Origin: Marchantia polymorpha subsp. ruderalis
Taxonomy: Eukaryota; Streptophyta; Marchantiopsida; Marchantiales; Marchantiaceae
Reading direction: 5' to 3'
DNA length: 64,000 bases
Assembly (NCBI GenBank): GCA_037833965.1
Contig: AP031354.1
Location: 22,732,001 to 22,796,000, forward strand
Part shown: piece by piece, positions 10,062-20,368 of the stretch
Layout of the letters: the number at the start of each line of letters is the position of its first letter
How positions within the stretch are numbered: the stretch's first letter is position 1
Translations under genes and position numbers: made by a program
The notes under the pieces: model-generated
The model's database searches: none
The model's input: the letters and a program-made list of their open reading frames with translations, nothing else
Told to the model about the DNA's origin: nothing

Positions 10062-11308
10062 TGTGGTACCCCACTTTTGGCAATTTTGAGGAAATTAAAA
10101 CATTTTTGGAAAACTGTACCCTGGCAGCATTGTAAATAGCCTTCGGTACATCAAAACAGAGTGAATCCGGAAGATCGCGGGGATTCTCGAGGGATCTTCC
10201 GGAATCTGGGATTTGGGGTGCAGCAGTAAGGACAGGCACCACCCTCCCTGCGAGCTCTGCAGTTAGGACCCCTACGACGCAAGGCGCAAAACCCGCCTTC
10301 GGAGGTTGCGTCCGCGGCGGTAGGGAAATCCTCCATAATTAGGTCAACCCTCGGGCGCCTTGACCAAGTCAGGGTCTCGTTGGAAAGAGCTCGACGCACT
10401 GATTCCAACGAGCCCAAGAACGCTTGGAACGGATGAGGACTTAGGGAGTTATCACTATTGGAAGAAACGGAGACGGTCGCCTACGGCGGAAAGAGTTCGC
10501 CACCGGCTCGAATTCCGCCTACGCGGAAGGGGGAATCAAGTTTCGTCCTATGCGCGGACGAAGGCGTTCGCCTGTGCACAGGCGAAGTAGGGTTAGGAGA
10601 GGCGCGAAGTCCGCCTACGCACAGGCGCTCGCCTGTGCACAGGCGCTTCGGCGTCGGCGGAAAATCCGCCTTGGGCCCTAGAAATGCGCCTTGTGAGGTA
10701 GAAAGTGTACGGCGCCTTCCGCGCCAGCGCAGCGCCGCGTACGGCGGAAGAGCCGCCAGAGTAATCAAATCGGTACGGACTATGCGGACGGCACGGGTGG
10801 ATGCGCTCTTGGACGGACGGAGTTGCGGCGGCGGTAGCGCCGACAGAGAGACAAGGAACGGACAGGCTGGACGGAGACGGCTGACCACGGTCAACGCCTT
10901 CCGCGCCAGCGCGACGCCGCGCACGGAATTCGCCTGCGCACAGGCAAACGCCTGTGCACAGGAGGATGTTCAAGTTCCGCGCCGGCGGAGCATCCGCCGA
11001 GGCTCCCGCCTGCGCACAGGCAAGAGTTGAACTTTTGTCCGACATGCGGACACACGCGTCAAGGCAGAGGGGGACTGGCCGAGGGGCGGTACGAACAAGT
11101 GTACCGCGCAAGGCGGAAAACTCGCCTTCGGCGCTACGCCCCCACGTCCGCAGGGTAACACGCTCGCGGAGTTCAAATCCGCCAATTCGAGCGTGAGAGT
11201 TTAATCGACGACGGCGGAGCGTGAAGCCGCGCGTGAGAGCGAAGACCGTTCCAGCGTACAGCCGGCGCGGCCATCAAGTGAGACGTTCTTCACGAGCAGG
11301 AGCCGACC

Positions 11309-14300
11309 ATGACCTTCGACCGGGCGGCGGAGAACGTCCCATTCTTGAATTCGCGATTCCAATCTCTTGTGCGCGCTGCGCGCATCCATCTGCTGGCTGC
11401 TGAACATTCTCGACGTCGTCGCACAGGAGATTTCTTGTTGATTGAGGGAGAAGTGAATGCGCGTGATTTGGAATTGAGGGCGATTAGAGTTTGCCGAGAG
11501 AGAAAGAAGCGCGGGCAGTGCGGAAGTAGAATGAGCGGGCGAAAGAACCCCAGGAACGCAATGACGAAACCGAGCAGATTGCGGATGGTGCCACTTCGCC
11601 TACCACAGAACGGGCTGCGCGCTTTCGAGGAGCGCTTAATAGCAAGAAAGCTCGATTTCTTGCTATGGGGATGGAACTACATCTGTGCGAATATGGTGCG
11701 CGAGTGGCTAGAGCCACAGGGACCACCCTCGCGCGGATTGCGTCCGCATGTTGATCGGTGGACAGTCCAAGATTGGGCGCAGGCGTTGGGAAGATGTGCT
11801 GGCATGCCAGGGCATCTCCTTTTCGACAGTGAGAGCATCAAGGTGACCAAGCAGGAAGAGGCGCAATTTGTGGAGCTATTCAAGAACGGGAGGTCTATCA
11901 AGAATGGGTACAGGACCCGTGATTACAAGGATCGATTTCGCCGGACTTTGTCCGCGGCGCTGATGCAATTGCTGCAGCCGCACCGCGCCTGCTACATCAC
12001 ATTGTGGCAGGTCTCTTTTGTGGAGTGCGTCATCGAGGGAACTCCAATTCACTGGGCGAGCATCCTGCACAGGGTGATGCGACAGCACGCGTTTGAGGAG
12101 AAGGGGGGAACTCTAAACCATCTCTCTCCTTTCCTCATCAATTTTTATCGACAGCGGAATTGTTTGACAGCGGCGGAGCTTGAACATTTTCCGCCATTGT
12201 CCATCGACCATCCCGGGAAGTATGTGCGGGAGAACGAGGTCGACACTGATGCAGAGGAGTCACCGACTTCTACCCCATCAAGGCGGAGGGACGAAGGGAG
12301 ACACACTCCCGCAGCACGAGTGCCGCGGAAGCGGCGATGGAGGGAAGAGTCTGAAGAGGAGCAGCATCAAGAACCCTCTGCTCCCATTCGGCCGCGGCCG
12401 CTGTGCGAGCCATACAGCCGGCCGAAGCAGAAGGCACGCAGACTAGTGTTACCAGCCGACAGTGCGGACACGGCAACGATTGCGACGGAGAAAGGAAGTG
12501 CGTCGCTAGAGAGGCATGAGGAAGCGCGGACGACCGCAGGAGCGACGGGCCACGCTGCAACCTCGACGGGAGAGAGGCCGCCTACGGGCCAAGGGCCTCC
12601 GGAGTTACCACGTGCGATGCGGACAGAGGTTCCGTTTGCGCACAGACGAGCCTCCGCGGACGGACGAGCCTCCGCGGACCGGCGAACACAAGTGGACGTG
12701 GATCTACGCTTACGCGTGGGAAGGAGCAGTCCGCCTGTGCACAGGCGCTCGCCTGTGCACAGGACACCTCCACACGTGCCGCCTGTGCACAGGCAAGAAT
12801 CACCCCCGTTCCAACGTAGGAAGGGGAAGGAGCCGGCGGAAGAACCGCCTACGAGACACCGGCCCGCGGGGCCAGACCCTCCGGCGCACCACGCGCCGCA
12901 ATTTGCGCCTTCGGCGCCAGGGCCTTCGAGCCGAGGAGATACGAGCAGGGAGCGTGCGGAGGCCGCACCATCGGCGGGAAGTCCGCCGATAGATGCGCCT
13001 TCGGCGGTAGGGCCTATAGGCCAAGGGACATCGGGCGAGCGGCCCCCGGCCATGTCGCCTTCGGCGATGGATGTCCGCGGCGCTACGCCTGCGGCGGACA
13101 AGGCGCCGGCAATTGCGCCTGCACACGGGCCGGGCACAGCCCCCACGGACCGATCAAGGGAGCAGCAACAGACGGAGGAGCGGAGTGATTGTCCGCGGGA
13201 TGAAATTTTGATGCGCGATGCGCAATCAAACCCCGCGCAGCCACCCTCCGCTCGATCGCCTTCGGCGGCGGGCGACGGCGGCAGAGAGGATGCGGTAGAC
13301 AATCAACAAGCGAGTGACGGGGATGCCGCACGGGTACATTCGCCTTCTGCCTTGGACATTTTGGCGACGAGCAGCGAGGCTGCAGCCGTGCCTTCGCAGG
13401 CAGCACACGTCGATGACGTGCAGCCCCACTCGGGGCAGTCGCTGACACAATCAATGGCGACTGAAATTCTCCACTCGGATGATGACGACGGGGGCTCCAC
13501 GGAAGAAATGTCAGGAGCAGAAGACACCGAGGAGGAGGAGGAGGAAATTGTTGGAGCGCCGGCGGCGGCGCTCTCTGAGCAGGTGATTCCGTTGCTGAGG
13601 TACTTGGATCGCAAGGTCGATAAATACGCCGACCCACTCCAGCCGGGATCTTACATCGAGTTAGTGCGTAGGCGGACTCGCACTAAAGTCCACACCAGCA
13701 AGCTATTAGCTAGAGTGGACCAGGAGTTGAGGGAATTGAAGGAGAAGCATGCGTGCTTGTGGGGTCAGTACAAACTTAATCAGAAATTCTACAAGCACTC
13801 CGAGAAGATGAAGGATGAGAAACTGGACGAGCTCACCAAGGAGCAGGTGAAGGTCAAGGAAGCACTCATTTCTGAGCAGGCCCAGAATCGGATTTTGTCA
13901 GAGGAGCTCGTGCGACAGACGCGGTTGTTGGAACAATGTCAGCTCGCACGGCAGGCGGATGAAGAGTTAATCCGCAGGTTACAGTCAGAGTGTGGCGAAT
14001 TGAGAGCGCAACGTGCTGAAGCCGAATCGCAATTAGTGATAATTGAAGAGAATCGCAGGAAGGAGGCGGATCGCACGAAGGTGGAGACGGCGAGGCGAGT
14101 CGCCCACTGTCTCAAGGGCTACGCCCACTGGGAAGTGAAGGCGCAGGAGAAACTCACACTGCGTGAGTTTGAATTGCGCGCAGCCGGGTTGTTGTCAGGC
14201 GACAGCAGGAGTCGGCGGAAGGTAGCAAAGAAGCTCGATGCCTTTCTGTCGAAGGCACAGGATACCATGTCCGCCCTCGAAGTGGAAGTGTCCGCGGCGT

Positions 14301-14434
14301 TGCAGCGGTTGGGACTGCGCAGTCGAGCGGAAGATTGGCAGGGTAGGGAGTTAGTGCGCGGCAGTCGGCCGCGCAGGAGACGTAGTACAGGTTCCGCGGA
14401 GTGTAGTGTAGCGTGGTTCCGTGCAGGCGTGTAG
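11309..14434 (+). CDS. LTR-encoded coiled-coil protein (element I 3' LTR), 1041 aa
   Basis: Function unknown. Order: residues about 88-312 form the most conserved domain (GLRAFEERLIARKLDFLLWGWN, WAQALGRCAG, RTRDYKDRFRR, GGTLNHLSPFLINFYR in outline). A basic motif RVPRKRRW follows, then a Pro/Arg/Ser-rich linker with PVHR repeats, an acidic run (EDTEEEEEEIVG), a long coiled coil (about 795-930), and a basic tail RPRRRR. No signal peptide or membrane segment; the basic motifs suggest a nuclear or nucleic-acid-binding role. The ATG at 11309 is shared with A1 and A2 copies. A second ATG (MTKPSRLR, about residue 85) aligns with the only ATG of element II, so translation may begin there. The N-terminal domain may be distantly related to the 'putative plant transposon protein' domain; I could not test this. 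Confidence 0.8.
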   Translation: MTFDRAAENVPFLNSRFQSLVRAARIHLLAAEHSRRRRTGDFLLIEGEVNARDLELRAIRVCRERKKRGQCGSRMSGRKNPRNAMTKPSRLRMVPLRLPQNGLRAFEERLIARKLDFLLWGWNYICANMVREWLEPQGPPSRGLRPHVDRWTVQDWAQALGRCAGMPGHLLFDSESIKVTKQEEAQFVELFKNGRSIKNGYRTRDYKDRFRRTLSAALMQLLQPHRACYITLWQVSFVECVIEGTPIHWASILHRVMRQHAFEEKGGTLNHLSPFLINFYRQRNCLTAAELEHFPPLSIDHPGKYVRENEVDTDAEESPTSTPSRRRDEGRHTPAARVPRKRRWREESEEEQHQEPSAPIRPRPLCEPYSRPKQKARRLVLPADSADTATIATEKGSASLERHEEARTTAGATGHAATSTGERPPTGQGPPELPRAMRTEVPFAHRRASADGRASADRRTQVDVDLRLRVGRSSPPVHRRSPVHRTPPHVPPVHRQESPPFQRRKGKEPAEEPPTRHRPAGPDPPAHHAPQFAPSAPGPSSRGDTSRERAEAAPSAGSPPIDAPSAVGPIGQGTSGERPPAMSPSAMDVRGATPAADKAPAIAPAHGPGTAPTDRSREQQQTEERSDCPRDEILMRDAQSNPAQPPSARSPSAAGDGGREDAVDNQQASDGDAARVHSPSALDILATSSEAAAVPSQAAHVDDVQPHSGQSLTQSMATEILHSDDDDGGSTEEMSGAEDTEEEEEEIVGAPAAALSEQVIPLLRYLDRKVDKYADPLQPGSYIELVRRRTRTKVHTSKLLARVDQELRELKEKHACLWGQYKLNQKFYKHSEKMKDEKLDELTKEQVKVKEALISEQAQNRILSEELVRQTRLLEQCQLARQADEELIRRLQSECGELRAQRAEAESQLVIIEENRRKEADRTKVETARRVAHCLKGYAHWEVKAQEKLTLREFELRAAGLLSGDSRSRRKVAKKLDAFLSKAQDTMSALEVEVSAALQRLGLRSRAEDWQGRELVRGSRPRRRRSTGSAECSVAWFRAGV

Positions 14435-14470
14435 CGTAGTGCAGTGTAGTGCTAGGTAGGACTTAGAAGG

Positions 14471-14479
14471 TATAAAATA
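14471..14479 (+). promoter_or_regulatory. TATA box of element I 3' LTR
   Basis: TATAAAATA, 36 bp after the LTR-gene stop, followed by the CCAGGC/GCCTGG hairpin. In a 3' LTR it could fire outward into 15441 onward. Confidence 0.7.
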
Positions 14480-15440
14480 GTTCCAGGCGTTTTGCCTGGG
14501 GTTCTTTCCCATCAGAAGTGCAGATCAGGAACCCATTTCCTTTGCGTGTTTGTGTCCTTGAGTTCTGTCACCACGCACGAGGAGTTACAACTTAGCGTTC
14601 CGCATTTTGTAGCTGAAGGCCTTCGGCCGAATGTTCAGAGCTAGTACATTGGTTAGAGACTTGAGTAGTTCGGAGCTGCACCTGCGGGTGACTGCCGATG
14701 CTCAGAGCCAGTGACTAGTTAGATACTTGAACAGTTTCGCCCCTACACCTTCGAGTGTTTCTTTCTGATTGTACTCCTTGGGATTTTTCCCCTGAATGCC
14801 AAAGTGAAGTTTTGCAACTTCGTGTAAGCCTTGGTTGTAAATTCAGGTTACGCTGCAGCAGGTGCCTTGAGGGTAACCCCTGTAGTATTTCTGGGAATGA
14901 CAAGTGCCTGAGAATTCAAACTCTTCAATAGACTGTTGTTGTGTTACTGGAATGTTTCTCAGTGAGTCCTTCAGTGCGGACCTGTGTTCTCTGCGCGTTT
15001 TGTGAGTTGAGAGTGTTGTTCACCGCGTATGAGTGACTTCGATCCGAAGTAGGCAGTCCAAACCGGGTTTCCTACACTAGCAGCAAGCTAGTGGAAGTGT
15101 TGTAAAAGCCGGAGTTGGAAGTCACTACCCGCAGCTTTGCCGAGTGTGCTCGCGAGAGACTTCCCCCCTGAAATCTTGAGTAGAGGTCCTAACGGATCTC
15201 TGAGTTGTGTTTCTGTAGTTTCAGGTGTGTGTGTGTGTGTGTTACGCTGCACTGTGCGACCTCCGAGTGCGCTCCGAGTGGACACTTGCAGTATTTCTGG
15301 GAGTGACAGTTGCCTGAGAATTCAAACTCCTCAATAGTCTGTTAAAACGTGACACTTTGTACCCTGTGTGTTTCTCTGTCCCTGTGGGTTCGACCTTTCT
15401 ACCACTATATTGCAGTTTTAGCCTTTAGTGGGTTATTACA

Positions 15441-16282
15441 TCCTCTGCGAGCTTCGCCTTCTCCTTGGGAACTCTTCCAGCTTCTCGTCCTTCGTCTTGT
15501 CGAAGGCTTTGTACAACTTCCTAGTGAGGTTGTACTGACCCCACAGGCACTCATGCTTCTCCCGCAGATCCTTAAGTTCCTGATCCACTCGGCTCAACAA
15601 CTTGTTGGTGTGGACTTTAGTGCGGATTCGCCTCCTCACTAGCTCGACGTAGGACCCACGCTGGCGAGGGTCCGCGTACTTCTCCACTTTGCGATCCAAG
15701 TACCTCAACAGAGGTACTACCTGCTCACAGAGCGCCGCCGTCGGCGCGCCTACCATTTCCTGCTCCTCCTCCTCGGTGGATTCCGATCCCGACACTGATT
15801 CCGTTGATCCTCCTTCTTTGTCATCCTCCAAATTGAGGATTTCGGTCGCAATTGAATTCGTCGGCGACTGACCTGTGCAGGGCTGCGAGATGTCTGCTTG
15901 CTCTGCCGCCGCTGGCGCTCCTGCAGCCTTGTTGCTCCCTGCTAAAATGTCCAAGGCGGTGGGTGAATGCGGTCGTGCCGAATTCACATCGTCCGCCTGC
16001 CTAGCTGCGACTGTAACCTCCTCGCCGCCGGCGTCTACCGCCGAAGACGGTCGTGCTGAATGTACCTGCGCGGAGTGCAATTGTGCATCGCGCGCACGAA
16101 TTTCACCCTGCGGACAGTCAATTCGCTCCTCTGTTAGGTCCCGCTCCTTCAATTGGTCTCTCTCCACCATTAGGTCCTGCGCCAGGGATGCGTCCGGCCT
16201 ACGCGTAGGCGCAATTCCCGGCGATGCTTCCGCCGAGGGCGGTTGAGCCGAAGGCGGCCCGCCCGATGTCCCTTGGCCCAAA
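15441..16282 (-). pseudogene. Inverted fragment of an LTR gene (A2-like)
   Basis: The minus strand is open for about 280 codons and aligns with the linker, the acidic run and the start of the coiled coil of the LTR protein (SPTALDILAGS, EQVVPLLRYLDRK, LLSRVDQELKDLREKHECLWGQYN in outline). It is cut at 15441 by the end of element I and stops at the fold-back at 16261-16300. No other LTR parts accompany it in this orientation. Confidence 0.8.
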
Positions 16283-16327
16283 GGCCAAGGGACATCGGGC
16301 CCTCGCCTAGCTTTCCGCTAGGCGAGG
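16261..16327. other. Two adjacent perfect hairpins at an inversion junction
   Basis: First hairpin: 18-bp arms 16261-16278 and 16283-16300 (GCCCGATGTCCCTTGGCC and its complement) with loop CAAA. Second: 11-bp arms 16301-16311 and 16317-16327 (CCTCGCCTAGC / GCTAGGCGAGG). LTR sequence on the left reads on the minus strand, and on the right on the plus strand. Confidence 0.85.
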
Positions 16328-17159
16328 AAAGTTTGTCCTATGCGCGGACGAGGGAAGTTTGCCTACGCATAGGCGAAATAGGGTTTGACGTCGGCGGGAT
16401 GTCCGCCGCGAATGCCGCCTACCCATAGGCGGGGAGGACTTGCACCTACGCATAGGCGGATGGGAACCGCCTACGCATAGGCGCTTCGGCGTCGGCGGGA
16501 AGTCCGCCTTCGGCCCTAGAAATCCGCCTTCGGGGTTGGAAATTGTACGGCGCCTTCGGCGCCAGCGCATCACGGACGGGCGAGGACCCGACGGAGTTGT
16601 AAATCCGTACAGACCGTACGGACTATACGGACGGAACGGACGAGTGAGCCTTCGGCCGGTCGGGATTACGGCGACAAGAGCGCCGACGGAAAGGCGAGAG
16701 AAATGGACAGACTGGACGGAGTCCGTTGACCGTGGTCAACGCCTTCGGCACAGCCGCCTTCGGCGCTGCGCCTGCGGCGAGGAACCTGCGCGGACAAACG
16801 TCCGGTGCGCGGACGGAATTTGCCTACGCGTAGGCGAGCGCCTACGCACAGGCAGATGAAGTTCTACGCCGGCGGAGACTCCGCCGGGGATTCCGCCTAC
16901 GCAGAAGGAAGTTCGACTTTTGTCCTATCCGCGGACGAACGCCTTCGGCGGAGCGGGACTAGCCAAAGTTAAGTACGAAGGACTGTTGCGCGCCCATGTC
17001 CGCGGCGTAGTACGCTGGCGGAGTTCAAATTGCCAATTTGAGCGTGTGAGTAAAGTCGGCGTCGGCGGAGCGTGAAGCTGCGCGTGAGAGAGAATGCCGT
17101 TATAGCGCGGAGCCGGCGCGGCCATCAAGTGATTCGACCTTCACGACCGAGAGCCGACC

Positions 17160-20100
17160 ATGACCTCCTACGAGGAGACAGAGGACGCCCCATTCTTGAA
17201 TTCGCGATTTCAATTTTTGGTGCGAGCTGCGCGCGTCCACCTGCTAGCTGAGAGACATTCTAGACATCGCCGCGCGGAGAGTTACTCGGTGGCTGAGAGA
17301 GAATTGAGTGCGCGACAGTTGAAATTGAGAGAAATTAGAGTTTGCAGAGGAGGCAGAAGCGCGAGCAAGAGGCTCGGGCAGAGCAGAGAGAGAGTTGCGC
17401 AAACTAATTTCAAGAACGCGATGTCGAAATCGAACAGGCTGCGGATGATGCCACTCAAGCTTCTGCAGAATGGGTTGCGTGCTTTTGAGGAACGGCTGAT
17501 TGCAATGAAACTTGAGTTCTTGCTGTGGGGATGGAATTACGTGTGCGTAGACATGGTGAGCAAATGGTTGGACGCGGAGCGACCACCTACGCGTGGATTG
17601 CGTCCGCACGTAGATAGATGGACTGTCCACGATAGAGCACAGGCATTGGGGAGGTGTGCAGGCGACGACGGGTACCTCCTATTTGATAGTGAGAGCGTCA
17701 AGGTAACGAAGCAAGACGAAGCGCAATTCGTGGAATTGTTCAAGCGGGAGAGGTCTTCCAAGAACGGGTACAAGACCCGCACTACAAAGATCGTTTCTGC
17801 AGGACTGTAGCGGCGGCGCTACTGCAATTGTTGCAGCCACACCGCACTTCGTACATCACGTTGTGGCAGGTATCTTTCGTAGAGCTCACATTGGTCGGAG
17901 CTCTAGTTCATTGGGCGCGTATCCTACATAGGGTGATGCGACAGCATGCATATGAGGAGAAAGGAGGAACTCTCAATCACCTCTCCCCCTTCTTGATAAA
18001 CTTTTATCGACAGATGAATTGTTTAACCGCGGCGGAGCAAGCTCGATTTCCGCCATTGTTAGTCGACCATCCCGGAAAGTATGTGCGGGATAACGAAGTA
18101 GACACCGACGCGGAGGATTCGCAAACTTCCACTCCACCGACTCAGCAGGATGAGGGAGAAACACACCCGCAGCGAGAGTGCCGCAGAAACGAAGATGAAG
18201 AGAGGAACCGGAGAGAGAGCAACATCGAGAACCCACTGCTCTCATACGGAACAGCCTCTACACGAAGTTTGCAGCCGGCCGAATCAGAAGGCGCGCAGGC
18301 TTGTGATACCAGCCAGCAGCGCGGAAACGGCGACGATCGCCACAGAAAAGGGAAGTTCGTTTCCAGAGAAGGCTGGGACTACGCGGACGTCCGCAGGACC
18401 GGTGTACCGCGCTACGCCTTTGACGAACGAGAGACGGCCTTCAGGTCAGGAGTTACCACGTGCGGTGCGGACGAGTGTGACGCCTACGCATAGGCGACTC
18501 CCTGTGGATAGGCGACCCCTTGCGGACGTGGACCTCCGCCTACGCGTAGGCAGAGAAAGTTCGCCTACGCATAGGCGGCCGCCTACGCGTAGGCACGACT
18601 CACCCCCGGTACAACGTAGGAAGGAGAAGGAGCCGGCGGAAGATCCGCCTTCGGCTCAAGGGCCTTCGGGGCAAGGCCCTCCGGCGGAAAGAGCGCCGGG
18701 ATTTGCGCCTTCGAGCCAACGAGTTACAAGCAAGGAGCCGGCGGAAGATCCGCCTTCGGCTCAAGGGCCTTCGGGGCAAGGCCCTCCGGCGGAAAGAGCG
18801 CCGGAATTTGCGCCTTCGGCGCCAGGGCCTTTGAGCCAACGAGTTACAAGCAAGGAGCCGGCGGAAGCCGCACCTTCGGCGGGGAATCCGCCGGAAGATG
18901 CGCCTTCGGCGGAAGGGCCTTTGGGCCAAGGGACATCGGGCGGGCGGCCTTCGGCTCTATCGCCTTCGGCGGTAGACGCCTTCGGCGCTGCACCTTCGGC
19001 GGATAACACGCCGAGAATTGCGCCTACGCGTAGGCCGGACGCATCCCTCGAGCAAGACCAATCGAGTGAAGGGGACTAACGGAGGAGCGGATTGTCTGTC
19101 CGCAGGATGAAATTCGCATGCGCGATGCACAATTACACCCCGCGCAGACACATTCCGCGCGATCGCCTTCGGCGGTAGACGCCGGCGGCGAAGGAGTTAC
19201 GATCGACGCACGACAGGCGAACGATGGGGATGTGGCACGGCCGCATTCACCCATCGCCTTGGACATTTTAGCAGGGAGCAGCGAGGCTGCAGGAGCGCCA
19301 TCGGCGGCAGAACACGCAGACCACTCGCATCCCCACTCAGGCCAGTCGCCAACGCAATCAATGGCGACCAAAATCCTCCCTTCGGATGATGATGAAGAAG
19401 GAGGATCCACGGAATCAGTGTCGGGATCGGGATCCACCAAGGAGGAGGAGGAAGAATTAATTGGTGCGCCGGCGGCGGCGCTCTATGAGCAGGTAGTACC
19501 TCTGCTGAGGTACTTAGATCGCAAGATGGAGAAGTACGCGGATCCTCACTAGCCTGGGTCCTACGTCGAGTTAGTGCGCAGGCGAACTCGCACTAAAGTC
19601 CACAGCAGCAAGCTGTTAGCTCGGGTGGACCGGGAACTTAAGGAACTGCAAGAGAAGCATGAATGCTTGTGGGGTCAGTACAATCTCAATCGGAAAATGT
19701 ACACACACTACAACAAGGTGAAGGATGGGAGACTGGAAGAACTCACCAAGGAGGTGGTGAAAGTCACGGAAGCACTAATTTCTGAGAAGACTTAGAATCA
19801 GGTTTTGTCAGAGGAGCTCGTGCAACAAACGCGGTTGTTGGAGCAGTGTCAGCACGCACGACAGGCGGATGAGGAATTAATCCGCAGGCTGCAGTCGGAG
19901 TGCGGAGAATTGAGAGCACAGCGTGCGGAGGCCAAATCGCAGTTGGTAGTAATTGAAGACGATCGCCGACGAGAGGCAGATCGCACAAAGGAAGAGATGG
20001 CGAGGCGAGTCGCCCACTGGGAAGTGGCGGCGCAGGAGAAACTCACACTGCGTGAGTTAGAGCTTCGTGCAGCCGGGTTGTTGACGGGTGACAGTCGGAG

Positions 20101-20323
20101 TCGGCGGCGAGTAGCGAAGAAGCTGGACTCTTTTCTATCGAAGGCGCGGGACACCATGGCCACCCTTGAGATGGAGGTTTCCGCGGTGTTGCGGCGATTG
20201 GGACTGCGCAGTCGAGCTGAGGACTGTCAGGGTAGAGAGTTAGTGCGCGGCAGTCTGTTGCGCAGGAGGCGAAGCACAGGTTCCGCGGAGTGTAGTGTAG
20301 CGTGGTTCCGTGCCGGCGTGTAG
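17160..20323 (+). pseudogene. LTR gene, family A2, many lesions
   Basis: Begins MTSYEETEDAPFLNSRFQFL and aligns with the intact copies throughout, but is broken. A 1-nt deletion near 17795 lies within the RTRDYKDR motif, and a further shift occurs around 18150-18200. Stops are at about 19077, 19549-19551 and 19793-19795; the last two replace CAG codons by TAG. The linker carries an in-frame tandem duplication (18627-18851). The C-terminal end STGSAECSVAWFRAGV is kept. Because N-terminal and C-terminal parts remain recognisable against A1 despite the decay, the ancestral gene must have been intact in this family too. Confidence 0.85.
18627..18851 (+). repeat. In-frame tandem repeat in LTR-gene linker
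   Basis: Unit starts AAGGAGCCGGCGGAAG at 18627, 18732 and 18852, giving periods of 105 and 120 bp, both multiples of three. The extra 15 bp is a GGCGCCAGGGCCTTT-type insertion. The element I, II and III copies lack this duplication. Confidence 0.8.
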
Positions 20324-20359
20324 CATAGTGCAGTATAGTGCTAGTTAGGACTTAGAAGG

Positions 20360-20368
20360 TATAAAGTA
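20360..20368 (+). promoter_or_regulatory. TATA box of the A2 LTR
   Basis: TATAAAGTA, same place after the LTR-gene stop as in family A1. It is followed by CAAGGC/GCCTTG, the compensated form of the hairpin. It could direct transcription toward the host interval. Confidence 0.6.

Larger units (their letters stand above)
704..15440 (+). mobile_element. Element I: Athila-like Ty3/gypsy retrotransposon with ORF-bearing LTRs
   Basis: Order: 5' LTR remnant (704-4261), primer site (4284-4301), gag-protease, in-frame UAG, RT/RNase H/integrase, polypurine tract, complete 3' LTR (10062-15440). The internal region is 5800 bp. The 5' LTR lacks its start: family C interrupts it at 703/704, and its first 800 bp resemble family A2 instead of the 3' LTR. 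No target duplication can be matched. Over the comparable 2.7 kb the two LTRs differ at about ten positions that I noticed, mostly C-to-T type. Gag has a 1-nt frameshift, so this copy is probably not autonomous. Confidence 0.9.
10062..15440 (+). repeat. 3' LTR of element I, 5379 bp, complete
   Basis: Starts TGTGGTACCCCAC after the polypurine tract and ends GTGGGTTATTACA; the two ends form an imperfect inverted repeat. U3 runs to about 14500 and holds the LTR gene. 10062-11308 has no gene: it contains the stem-loop module (10379-10409) and palindromes such as TTCGCCTGTGCACAGGCGAA (10567). 14435-15440 is R/U5: TATA box, hairpin, duplicated 53-bp block, GT run. The flank after 15440 does not match any 5-bp sequence at the left end of the element. 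Confidence 0.9.

Noticed and set aside
10025-11308. An envelope-like gene after pol, as in some Athila elements
   Set aside because: Pol is followed within about 25 bp by the polypurine tract and LTR; no frame with signal peptide or membrane segment exists there.
12367-13302. Long antisense frames (up to 412 codons) opposite the LTR genes, for example 12367-13302 and 29-50 kb counterparts
   Set aside because: They arise from the GC-rich, dyad-rich linker, have no recognisable domain, and do not persist in family II, whose linker differs.
15355-15440. tRNA-like text near LTR ends (GGGTTCGA and, on the other strand, TATAGTGGTAGAAAGG)
   Set aside because: No acceptor stem or anticodon arm can be formed; it is part of the conserved LTR end and is common next to Athila-type primer sites.
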